Positions 1 to 11,500 of a DNA stretch of 64,000 bases are shown here, piece after piece. Each line of letters opens with the position of its first letter. Position 1 is the first letter of the stretch. The stretch is taken from assembly GCF_022539315.1 (NCBI RefSeq), contig NC_066314.1, forward strand, positions 43,895,180 to 43,959,179, read 5' to 3'. This DNA is from Serinus canaria (Eukaryota > Chordata > Aves > Passeriformes > Fringillidae). The notes under the pieces were generated by a model. The model had not been told where the DNA came from, ran no database searches, and saw nothing but the letters and a program-made list of their open reading frames with translations. A program made the translations under genes and the position numbers.

Positions 1-587
1 TGTGTCTTGATGGTAAATGCAAGAGGAAGTTTTGGAAGGTGAACAGGTTGAGTGTTGTCAGAGAGGATCATGGGTCCATTTTGGGGTTAAAATACATTAT
101 AGAGATTTATACACCACAAATATCTTCAGTCTGGTAAAGAAGGCAGCATGTCAGATTTGGAGAGCGGGGTATTATTAAAATGTGTTGTTTTCTAAAAGTC
201 AGAGCTTGACTCCAAGCCACAGTCAACATAAACTGAGTTACAACAGCAAAACTAAGCCTTCAGTCTCCTCTCACTCAGATGTCCCTGAGGCCCACATTTT
301 ACTTGTGGAGAGGAAACAACCATGAAGGTTATGGAAAACACCCGGTACATTAACACTAGCACTGAGAGCAAAAATTCCAACATTGCTGGGGCCCTGCCAT
401 GGTGTGCCAGGCTCCCAAGGGAACCACAGCCTCAGCTCCCACTCTATCCCCACTTCTTGGCCATACCAAATCCATACCAAACCCCAAGTATTTGACATAA
501 TGGATACTTTTCAGCCTGCCTGCCGTGTGCAAATAGAGCCTTCCCTGGAGCCGAGATCACAGAGGTAGGGTGAGACCCCCAGCTCAC
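1..587 (-). other. NTN4: NTN4 intron 6, 5' part (phase 2)
   Basis: It begins with the donor GTGAGC next to exon 6 and runs off the left edge. Nothing else is recognisable in it. The following exon should start with one base completing the codon opened by AG. Confidence 0.9.
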
Positions 588-804
588 CTGCTGCTGTGGC
601 AGTCCCCGGTGTGGGGGTCGCAGCTGCGGGCGCAGTCGCAGGGGCGGCAGCCATAGGGCCCGAAGCCCCAGTAGCCGGGGAGGCAGTGGTCACAGCGGGG
701 CCCTGCCACGCCGGGCTTGCAGGGACAGTCCCCGGTGCTGGGGTCACAGAAGGTGCCAGGACCCAGGGGCAGCACGGCCGATCCCACGGGGTGGCAGGAG
801 CAAG
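588..804 (-). CDS. NTN4: NTN4 coding exon 6: laminin EGF-like domain LE3 and following Cys-rich segment
   Basis: This exon codes residues 396-467 plus two bases. It reads PCSCHPVGSAVLPLGPGTFC, then DPSTGDCPCKPGVAGPRC, CLPGYWGFGPYGCRPCDCA and SCDPHTGDCHSS. LE3 spans about residues 397-448 with all cysteines in place. The tail RPCDCA-SCDP-TGDC opens the short cysteine-rich linker before the C345C domain. The acceptor is CCCCTGCAG, and the two bases CT complete the proline codon started in exon 5. The donor is CAGCAG/GTGAGC, phase 2, so the next exon must supply one base. It is the last exon in the window. The exons for the linker and the C345C/NTR domain are beyond base 1. Confidence 0.96.
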
Positions 805-3800
805 CTGCAGGGGAGGGACACCGTGAGGGACAGAGCATCCGTGAGTGCACAACCTCTGCATCACAAAGGTGCAGGAGATGCCTGCAAAACCATCTCTGCC
901 AAGGGAACCTCCGGGGCTTCTGGGCTTTTTTATCCCTCAGCCATACAAATCTGAGCAGAGTCTCCCTTTGGAATCTGTAGAATTTTAAGTTTTGTGAGCT
1001 AGTTTTTAATTAGTCAACCCACCCTGGTGTTGTGTTATGTTTTGCCAAACAGGCCTTTATTACTTTCCTTGCAGCATCTGGATTCTAATCCGGCCGAGTA
1101 CCCAGGGATGTGCCTGCCTCACTGTGATGTTTGAGCAGCTGCGGGTGCTTCATTGCAAAAATGAATCAGAGCATAATTGCTTTTTAAAGTAATAACAACT
1201 GCCTTGCATCTAGGAGGTTAAAAAACCCCTCAGAACAGTCATTTTAATGAAAGTGAAGGTTGAGCAAAAAGTAGCCCTCTGTCTCTGTCTGATTTTTAAA
1301 ATCTTCAATTGAAAACACGGGTTTGCAGAGTGCATATCAGAAATGCCAGCTGCTCTCTTTTCTCCCTCACAGCCCCTTGCATCAGAACAATGCACTAGAA
1401 CTGTGCTGGGACATATTGGGTTCTCGGAAAAGATGCCCTAAAATAGGTGGTGTGAAGTTTTCCTTACCTATTCCTTAGGGTTTTTTAAATATAAACATAA
1501 TTTATGTCTGTTACAAGGCTACTTCCCCCCCAGGACATTAGTGTTTTCAAAGAACAGAAATGCAGCTATTAAAAGCATGAGCCATCACCATGACCATGTG
1601 GCCAGGTCAGCAGGTGATGCTGTGGCCTGCAGGACCAGTAACTGGGTGACTTGTGCTCTTCTCACCTCAGGGTTTAGTTCTCTGACCAGGACATGATACA
1701 GTCAGCCTTACACTTTATGGCAAAAAATTCCCTGCTGAAAGGCCTTTATCCAAAGTGTCATTTACACAAAATTGAGTTTCCTGAGAAAATTATACCTGTA
1801 GGGAATAGTTTCACTAAATTCTAATACCAGTCTTTCTATTTTGCAACTCTGAAGGCAATAGAGCAGGAAGGCCATTACAAGCAACATATTTCTTTCTCTT
1901 AAAATACTTATTGCTGCACACATACATTTAATTTCGCTCTTACAACATTTTTGTGGTTTCAGGAATCTGACATACCTGGAGTTTAGTTTCAAAATATTAA
2001 AAGATAGATTAATATTGGCAGTTAACTTAGGGGCGACTATGATTCTAACATCTTTGCCAAAGTAATCCCCAAATTTCCCCCACCCTTTCCACTTGCAAAC
2101 AAATATAATTATATAAAATTAAAAGATTAGAAAGGCTCTCCACAAACTGTGTAAGTAGCTGCAGGCAGTGAACTCTGGTACCTTTAATAGCATAGTTTTC
2201 AACAGCATGCACTGCGACTTGCATACCTTTCTCCTGAAGTCTGTGAAGTGTTTTACACCTGATACATACAGCCAAATGCTCTATTTTCCTACTAGATGAG
2301 GAGGGTATTTCTGGCATTCCTCAGGCCCTTCAGGGGAAATAACAGGCACTTAAGGCTCTTCTATTCTCCTCCAGTAAATGAGATAAACCCACCCCTCAGC
2401 CAGAGATTTGGTCCGGTTTTGGTCAGGTTTCAGCTGAATTTTACATACAACCCCATTGGGGTTGGAGCTTTTATGTTTTAGAAAATTATTTTACACACTT
2501 TTTTTTCCCTAATATAAAATTTAACATCAGTGGCAACACTACAGTGAAGCAAGAATATTAAATTTACAAAAGCTATTATGAAAAAGAGCAGCAAACTCAT
2601 AGGTAATTAAAAAGACAACTAAAAATGAGAATGTAGTTGGCTACACTTTTTAATAAAAGCCACAAAGAGATGTGTTGTAAAGGCTGATAATTTCTAACAG
2701 GCCTGAATATCCACCTCCATGGATCCCATCCTTCCTGGCTGCTCCTCAATGAGCCACCAAGGTGTCAATCTGCTTTCCAGTGGTGGCTGGCAAATTGAAG
2801 GTTTTTGCTCTTGGATCGTGGGTGAAGGCCCAAGATGACACTGAAGGGCATTAATCTGAATGGTTTGGGTGGCAAATTTCCAACCCACTAAACATTTGTG
2901 ATGGGCTGCAGTGGGAACTTGCTGAGCAATGCAGACATTAAGTGAAGGCCATTGCTATGCACCAAGCACAGAAACGAGGCTCTAGAGCTCAGATGAGAGT
3001 GAGTTATGCCAGATTTGATAGAAATGCATGGAAAAAGGATAGAGTGTTTCCATACTATGGCAAGGGCAGGAAGGAAAAGATTGCAGGGCTGATTATACAA
3101 TGTTTGAAAGCTGGAGCTATTGGTCCCTCACAGGCAGCTGTGCTGTGGTGGTTTTGGATTCCATTTTCCTCTTTCCACACAATCTGCACCTCACTGTAGC
3201 ACAGGTAGTAGGAGTACCCCATCCAGGAAGATGAGAGAAGCAGCAGAGCAGCAGAAAAAGCAGCCACAGACATTGTTGGATGGCATTTCATTGTGGATAC
3301 ACAGGTGCAGAGTGTAAGACTCTCAGTGTGAGGCTTCTGCACAGTGCCGGTCTCATGTGCTCTGGCCGCTTCACCAGAGAGGCTGGGAGTCTCCACAGCC
3401 AAGGGAGCTCCTGTGAGAGAAGGAATGGCTGGGCCCTAGCCTTGGATCAAGAGGAACCTTCCACAAGCTTGATCCTTTTACTTTCTTTTTGATTTGTAAG
3501 CAGCATTGCTAAAAATGCCAATTTACCAGCCAGTACTACATAGCAGTATTCTGCATGTGACTTCCATGCACAGATGAATTAACAGCTGCTTGTCCTGGCA
3601 TTGCATGTGCTGACTGGGATGGAAAATCAGTGAGTGAGATGCCAGCAGAACTGGATTTCCCTGCCCTGGATTGGTGATACTGCTGTGGTTTCCTCAGCTA
3701 CCAGCTAACCTTTGGAAATGACAAATATTTACCCTCAAAACCCTACAGTTGAAAAGCAAAATAAACTTGGAATTATAAAACTCGATTTTATTGCCTGCAA

Positions 3801-6800
3801 TTGTAGCTGAGGCTTAAAAACTCATGAAGATGGAAAGAAAAGAACTCATAGGTATGACGGGGGAAAGAGTAATCAGATTGGTGTTTTAAACACCAGAATG
3901 TTTCATTTTATCAGGTACACTCCTACTCCTGAGCAAACATTATTTACACTCTTTGCCTACAAGAATCTTTAAAGTATCCTTAAAGATTATGGCTTAACAA
4001 CTCCTTTATTTACTTAGACCTAGGTATTTTTAAATTTTCAGTGGTAGAACAATAATGGTGTCTTGAGCCAGAAACAAGCAGGCAGTGCCATGGCCTTCCC
4101 ACGAAAGAATAATAGGGCTCCACTGATGTCCCTTGTTATTGCAGACCATGGCATGGTGCTTGGAAACGTTCCAGGCATAGGCTGTAATTGATCTTATATA
4201 ATTCAATTTAACAGTCATTAGTCATTTTCTACAGCCCTGCAACTGCCATCTCCCCTGTGAGATGCTGAGTCCCTGGGTGCAGGGAGCATTCCTGGCAGCA
4301 GGAGACCAGAAGTGAAGAGGTGAAGGGGTCTTAGGGAGGAGTGCGTCTGTGAGGGTTTGAAAAGCCCAGAGAGAAATCATCTGGGAGTTTGTAGTAAGAG
4401 GGTCTCTGAAAATAAAGCAGTCAGATAATCCCTATATTTGTGAAATTCAGTTTGTGCTAGGAAAAGTTGTCTTCCTCAGGTACTTGAGGGAGTATCGTGC
4501 TTTGCAATTCATAAATGCAGAAAAAAAAAAAAGATTGATGAAGTAGATATACTTAATGCAGAAGGTAAATAAATGTAAACTTTTTCTCACTATACTCAAG
4601 AGTATCTTTCAGTTCTTGTTAAATATATGTTGTCTTTGGTTTTTAAATACCAGAGTTCATGAATATCTAGTGGTCCATAAAGCTGGATTGTTGCATTAAA
4701 GAGTAATGGAGGCACACTTTTTTTTTTAAATGTGGAAAGTGGAATGCCATGGGCCAGAGATTCAGAGATGAATGCAGAAAGCCAAGAGAATCAAGCACTG
4801 GCATATGTCAACAAAAATACCCATTAATCATCTAATATCCACAGCTTCCTCTGGCTCATAAAGGTGGGGGGAAACTTTTTAATCGAGAACCCTGGAATTT
4901 GGCTAACACATAGTTAATGACGTGATGTAGTGCCTGACTTCATGAACAATGGTCTAACTTGCACACAGGCACGTGCACAGGGTTGGCAGCCTTCCCTTTG
5001 AGCTGGGGCTGCTTTGCAGCAATATGTCCTGAGACCTCTTCTTTCCAACTGGCTTTGCAAGGAAGGAAAAGCCACTCAGTGCTGGCCAGCCCAGGAGGTG
5101 CCATTTGACTTCTTGGACCCTGCAAACAGCCAAAGGTTATGGGCTGGGCAGTCTGGCACAAGGACAAGCCTACAAGGAGTCCCTTGTGAAACTGCCCTCC
5201 CTCAATGGACTGAATGAGGTGGCAAAGGAGATGGAGCCACTTTTACTGCTTCCAAAGTAAAGGGTGGTGTCTTTAGGTGGCCAGAAAACCACTCTCAGCT
5301 CAGGGCCAAAGCTTCACTTGTCTTCAATGACCTCAGAAAAGTGCATAATCTTCCCTGATGGGAGCTGGCATGTAAAGAATATCAGGAATTACAACACTAG
5401 CAAAGGTACCAGAAGCACAGTACAATGATGTTTCAGAGCTTGAGGGTCCCACACAGCATTTATTTTAGTCTTCTGTCCTGCATTATCTACCAGCAGTCAA
5501 TTAGTACTCTTTGTTCTTTTTTTAATCAGCAAGGATAAATCCGTGAGTTAGAAAAAAACATATAGCCATATAGCCTCTGCTCTGGGTGTAAATGCAAGAC
5601 TTAAGCTTGGTTTTTTTTTCCTAATGAGACTCCAAAATAAAAGTGCATCGCCTAAGTTCTGGCTATAATTAAGGAGGGTAAGCATCTGATGTTACAGAGG
5701 AGACTTAGAACTTTGATGTATACAAGTAGGTAATGAAACTTTTTAAAGTAATTAAATTCACTGTTTAAAAAAAATCATTCTGTACATACTACAGCAGTGA
5801 AGTAATTATTTACACAAGCAATGAACTGTGGTCAATTCCATTTCCATAAAGAGAACTAGGGCTGTAAAACAGGCAGTTCAGCTGTTGCTGCCCCTCCTTG
5901 CAATGAGTGAAAGGTGGAGAGGAGGAGGACCTCTGCAACAGACTGCCAGGAATCTCATGAGGATTATATGCAGCAAGACAAAAGCAGCTGTTCCCCACCA
6001 GACCTCAATGAACAACTGAAACCGCACACATCCTCGCAGCCTGGGGTGCAGCTCCTCACTGCAGGAGGGTTCCCTCTTCCTTTACATGCAGGTACTTCTC
6101 CTTGAGAGGAGAGAGATGTGCTCAGCATCCCCTCAAAAGACACAGGCAGGGTGTCAGTTGGATTTCCTTCTGCCACTTGTGAAGGTCTCCCTCATAGTAA
6201 GTGAGTCAGCGAGGAGAAATGTGGTGAAGCTGGTGGGTGGCTGTAGGCTCAGAGAGGAGGGCATGCCTGCACCCTGGATTTAGCTGACCAGTTTAATGTT
6301 CTCAGCATAATTTGGGGATCTGGATTCGCCCATAGTGAGTCACCATCCTCACAGTGGTCCCTGAGGGAATGTGGTTTTTGGATTGCATCTTTGGTTGGGA
6401 AAGATTTAATTTCACATGTGCCTGAGTCATTGCTTTTAGTGTTGCCTCCTCAGTGTCCCACCTTCTGGAATAGCAGTTAACTTGTGTTCCTGTCTGTCCT
6501 TCCATACCCACCTGCTGCTGGGAACATGGACTGGTGGGCGATGCTATTTATTGGCTGCACCCCTGCTGGCTGAGGAACCCCATTCTGAGGTTGCAACAAT
6601 TGCCAAACAAGGAGAACATGAAAACAAGATGCAGCTTTTCCTCTCCAAAAATAGCAATAGGAGAAAGTAAATTAATCATCTCTCTTCCCCTGCCCTCAGG
6701 CTACAGGGATCCTTGAGACAGATTTGTCAACAGCATCTGCAGACTTTCACCCTGCAAATATTACCACTGCTTTTTGCAAGCAGTATCACAAAGAGGATTC

Positions 6801-6923
6801 AAAGAGCTCCCCGTCCTTCACTGAAGCAAGAAGATTGTTCCAAGGAGGGGCAAGAAGCTCTCACCTTTCATTGGACACTATCCCCTTAAGAAGCCCTTCA
6901 GTAGTGCGTGGTTGCTGACTTAC
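805..6923 (-). other. NTN4: NTN4 intron 5 (phase 1)
   Basis: This 6.1-kb intron lies between GTAAGT at 6923 and CCCCTGCAG at 805. It is unique AT-rich sequence with short A and T runs. I find no recognisable repeat family, RNA gene or additional exon. Confidence 0.93.
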
Positions 6924-7112
6924 GTTTGCAGGCGTCTGGGGCAGAGAAGGGCTTCCTGAGGTCACGGTAGAAGCCCAGCTTGCAGCGCTGGCAGTGCTGC
7001 CCTTCCGTGTTGTGCTGGCAGTTGTCGCAGACGCCGCCACTGCGGTTGCCCGACGCCAGCCACGCAGCCATGTCAAAGTGACAAGTGTCGGCGTGCCCAT
7101 TGCACTTGCATG
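6924..7112 (-). CDS. NTN4: NTN4 coding exon 5: laminin EGF-like domain LE2
   Basis: This exon codes residues 333-395 plus one base, and both flanking introns are phase 1, so LE2 corresponds to one exon. It starts [13 protein letters not shown] and continues with [45 protein letters not shown]. The eight cysteines of an LE repeat are present. An N-glycosylation sequon NRS lies at residue 355, conserved in mammals. The acceptor is CACCTCAG and the donor is AAAC/GTAAGT. This is the best conserved exon in the window and the surest evidence for netrin-4 over netrin-1 or a laminin chain. Confidence 0.97.
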
Positions 7113-8430
7113 CTGAGGTGAAGCCAAAGGGAACAGAAAGACTCATTAAGGCAGTGAAAGATACTGGTTTACAGAAAAGGGACACAAAAACTGAAACCAC
7201 GTGTCGGAATGGGGACTTGGCCTATGAACCTGTAATTTATTCGAATGCATGAAGCACTACATTTTCATCTACACTTCCCAACCTCTGGAGATAACATTTA
7301 GGAAAAAGTATTTTCTTTAACTCTTTTATTTCCAATACAGGTTTTCCAGTACAAGGACAGCCACAGGTGGTCAGGCCAGAACAGAGAGACCCACATTCAC
7401 TGGTCCTGCTGAGGAAGGGTCCTTCCCTCCCAGTTTGAGAAATCAGCACTGCCCTATACAACATCTGCCATGAGGGTGCTGTCAGGATGTTCCCTGCAGC
7501 TGATGGAGGAAAAAGGCAGGTGGAGGATAGGTGTGTGAGAGAGTACAAGCATCCTCCTTACCCTGTGCTGGCAGTGGAGGAAGTCTGCATGCCCACATGA
7601 CTGAAGTCAAGGGTCAAGTGAGACCTATTCCAATGCCTGCTCATCAAATGCTGCTGGTGTAAGTAGGAATTCACTGTCATTCCCTCAGGAATCATCCATA
7701 CTGCAGTGAGCTTGACCATAGCCCACACAGGCAGGCTGATGGTTCCTTATGTATGGATAGCATTGTAGCCAGGGCAGGATGGCACTCAGCAGGCCTGCAA
7801 GCCTTCCTGGGGTGGTGTGGGTAGTCCGTGGCACCCTTCTGGCTAGACTGCTGCTTTTACAGAAGCAGATGGCCTCTGCATGACCTCTGCATTCCCCTGC
7901 TTGCAGCACTCTCCCTAGGCATCCTCCCTGGCACTGCAGAACTGATCTTCAAATCTCCAGAGCCCATGGCTCCTCCCGCCCTCAATGCCCAGTGAGCAGA
8001 GCCCACATCCAGCAGCAGAAAGTCATACCTCCTGCAAAGGTGTTTGTCAGTGGTCCCCATGGAGAGGACAAATCTGGCCCCTTGTCGCCTCCAAGGTACC
8101 CTGGTGGGCTGCAGACTGCCCACAGCAGCAGACCTTTTTGCCCAGGAGATGCACTTGGGTCCCAGAGAAAGGCCAAACCGAGAGACATGGTGGTCTCGTG
8201 AGGATTGCCAAGTGCGGGGCTGTGCAAACAGGCTGTCCTGGCCACACAAATGGGGTGGGTGCTGGGCAGGGGTGTGGCAGTGCCTCCTCACTCACTGGGG
8301 TGCTTGGAAAGCACCTCCCCACCACCTCAGGATGTGCTGCCTCTCGGACGCATGGGAGAAAGGCACGCATGGAGGAAGCATTTCACTCTGGCAGAGGATC
8401 TGGAGACGCCATTCCTGACTGGCTACTTAC
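7113..8430 (-). other. NTN4: NTN4 intron 4 (phase 1)
   Basis: This 1.3-kb intron runs from GTAAGT after exon 4 to CACCTCAG before exon 5. Its sequence is unique. Several overlapping open frames on both strands between 7850 and 8650 are caused by moderate GC content and the neighbouring exon 4. Confidence 0.94.
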
Positions 8431-8557
8431 ACTGACACTCCCTGGGGGCTCCGGTCTTGCCATCGGCAGCCTGCCAAGGCTGGTCGTTGTAGAGCGGGGC
8501 GCAGTGCTGGCAGTGGGACCCTGCAGTGTTGTGCTTGCACATGCATTTCCCATGGAC
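8431..8557 (-). CDS. NTN4: NTN4 coding exon 4: remainder of laminin EGF-like domain LE1
   Basis: This exon codes residues 291-332 plus one base. It reads VHGKCMCKHNTAGSHC, then QHCAPLYNDQPWQAADGKTGAPRECQ. This is the second half of an LE repeat, with the Cys spacing C-x-C-x8-C-x2-C and a closing Cys at residue 331. It is nearly identical to human netrin-4 here. The acceptor is CCCCTACTAG and the donor is T/GTAAGT. A competing GT three bases earlier would break frame with exon 5, so the second was chosen. The last base T joins with CA of exon 5 to make Ser333. LE domains form the rod that positions the LN head, and LE1 packs against the LN domain. Confidence 0.96.
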
Positions 8558-11500
8558 CTAGTAGGGGAAAGAGAGCAAGGATCACCCACAGCAAAGGCCA
8601 GAGTCTCTGGGGCTCAAGCAATGCCCACACACAGGAAATAGCATGTTAGCTACATGCTGTTGCATTGGCTAGAAGGAGGGATTATAGTGTGGTGTCCAGT
8701 TCAGCCAGGGGCAAATATTCTCTAGTTACACTTTCAGTTAGGTTAGTACATGTAGATCTGAATGTCATGGTATTGTATAATTGTACCTCTTTTTTTTTTT
8801 GAGATCTAAAAGGGTCTTTAGCCATTTCCAGATACAGCATGAATTTCCAGGAGAGATTAAAAAAAATGCCGGGATTCAAAGCACCCTTGGAAAACACTTG
8901 AAAACCTTTGTCTTTTTCTCGCTCATCAACACGAATACACCTTTGCTGTACTGCAGGAATAGCACCTACAATCTCATCATCCAGCTCTGTGTGCCCAGCC
9001 ATCTCCAGCACAAATAAGTATGAGAAAAAAGAGAATCAACCCCCTGAAACATAAATATCTACCCATCCTAGGCAGAATTTTTGCCCCACAAATGAAGAAT
9101 CAAAGATAGCACAGGCCCATGACTGACTGTACATGGACATGTTCATGACAGATAATTTAACAGCTAGACAGCCCAGTGTAAGGGGGTAATTAGAGATGAA
9201 AAGCCAGCACAGCACACTTGGTGCCAGCTGCCCTGTCAGTCACTGGCATTACTCACCCTGTTGGCAAATGCAAAGAAAACAGGATGTGGCCAGAGGGCAC
9301 GAGCAGCCGGCAGTGCCTGGACGCAACAAGATCAAGCTCTGCAGCAGCATGGCTCTGCTGGCAAGAATGAAGGCCCTGCCTTTTCCCATGGAGCATGGCA
9401 GGTAGCTACCTACTGTAGCTATTTTGATATGTGCCTGTGTTTGCAGCTTTACTCTGCTCCACATTTTGCTTTTAAGTGCAGGGTTTGGCTTCTCCTGCTG
9501 CTCGTGATCGAGCCAGGGGCCTCAGTCTGCGCTGCCAGCGTGGCCCGGTGCTCATGCCACAGGCTGGCCATAAAACCAACGTAACTGCACCAGCTGCCGC
9601 TGCTTTTGGCATCGAGGGGAGCACAGGGTGGCTGGGGCACCTGGTGATCCAGCCTGGAGCTGGGCATGGCTTTAACTGCTGCTGGAAAATGCTGCCTTCC
9701 ACAGAGTTTAACTTGTGGTTTTACAAGCGTGCTGTTCCTAACTGCATCGCTTGCTGTCGAGACTGCCACACAAAAAGGTTCCTGTGAAGAGCCTGAACAG
9801 CAAACAAAACAGGAGAGGACCTTGAACATGTTGTAAACAGCTCCTGTTTATTACATAGGTGCACACACACACCACACACACTCCTGGCTTATGGTGACTT
9901 TCTGATTTATTCATTTGTAATGAATAGATTTCAGCTGCTCTCTCACTTGACTCAAATGTAACCAGCACAGATAAAATTTCAAAACTGACCTGGAAAGTCC
10001 TTCCAAGAGTTTTAAGCAGAAATGAAAATAGCAAGATCTTTCAAAAACTTCTTGAATTCATTCCTGTCCTACTAAAATGTCAGATCATCAAAAAATACAG
10101 AACAGCAGCTGGGCTTTGTACGCAATGGATAGGTACAGATGGAGTCAGAATGCACAAGCATCTAAGCTAAAGTGAAAATACTAGGCTAACATTGTTTTCT
10201 GTGCTGTCTGGCCTCATCACAGGTATTAGTTGGTCTCACTGCAGATACCAGGTCTGCCTGGTTTACTGTATTGATATAAGCTTAAATGTGTGCTAATGTC
10301 TGAAAAGAATGAGAGGTAAACATAGAAAAGAAACAACAAATTTGTGGAGGGTATATTTAGTTCTCAAAGTGTATCTTGTGTTTTCATAATTTCATTTTTG
10401 CTGCCACCAACAAAATGTTCTTCATGGTCTCAGATACCTCCCTTTCCTAAATTACCACTCGTCGATAAATTTCTGCCTCTCATATATTTTAGGCAAGGTG
10501 CACACACAAACCAATGTTACAGAATCTCTTCACACATTTAAAAACATACACATCTGCATGGAAACAGAAGATGACTAAACTTATACTGGTCGTCTTCTGG
10601 TGGTTTTGATGATGTCCTAACTCTTTGATGCCACTTTTGGTAGGAGTTTCTTGCAAGCCCTTTGGCCATTGAGTGGTTAGGGCTAGACATGTTGTACTGG
10701 CCTGAACCACGTCTGTGGCCAGAGACATCCTCCAGAAACCCTTCCTCATAGGACTGTCCTAGCTGTAAGGGTAGAGGGACCCACCAGACACAGGACATAC
10801 ATGATCAAGAAGGGAAGGTGACCATAAGGAGTCAGAGGGTGCCATGGTCATAAACAGCGGTTCCTTTGGTGCTTTTGCAATCATGATGCCAAAGTGAGAA
10901 GGACATGGGAGAAGAATTGCAACCAGACATTTTCTCAGACATGGGAACACTTGGGATTACGGTGGGGATGTGTGCTCTCCCTTTCTGTACCCACAGCCTG
11001 CAGTCTCACCCTCCAAATTCAGTTTGCTCCTTGCCAAAGCGACACAAAGAATCAGTGGGGACCCAATCAATCATCCAGAGGATGCTCAGCACTAATAATC
11101 CAAAACTCATTCTGAAACTCAGCAGCACCTCAGAAACACTCAAAGAATTAAGCATCCCAAGACACCAGCAGAGAGAAGGCAAAATGCCCCACCAAGGAGC
11201 ACTCATGGTTCTAAAGAGCAAGAGTTTGGATTTTCTAAAAGCCTAAGCACTGTATAATGGAACATTGCTGCATTGCTGGAATAAAGGAAGGTGAGTGAAA
11301 ATAAAACAGAATAGGATGGGTATACCAAGAATTTGCTGTCCCACCATTAATTTGGCATGCAGAGCTAATAAGTAAACCACTGAATATCTGTGCACCAACA
11401 TATTAATATTAATCTGTAAGTGAACTCTAAGGAAAGAGGTTGTATGTTATTTAAAAACTGCTGCAGCAACAGAAGGCTTGTGGTCTTTTGTGCTGTGGCA

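Noticed and set aside
8431..8437. Alternative exon 4 donor at CA/GTGTAA
   Set aside because: It would leave exon 4 two bases shorter and throw exon 5 out of frame; T/GTAAGT is the better donor and keeps frame.
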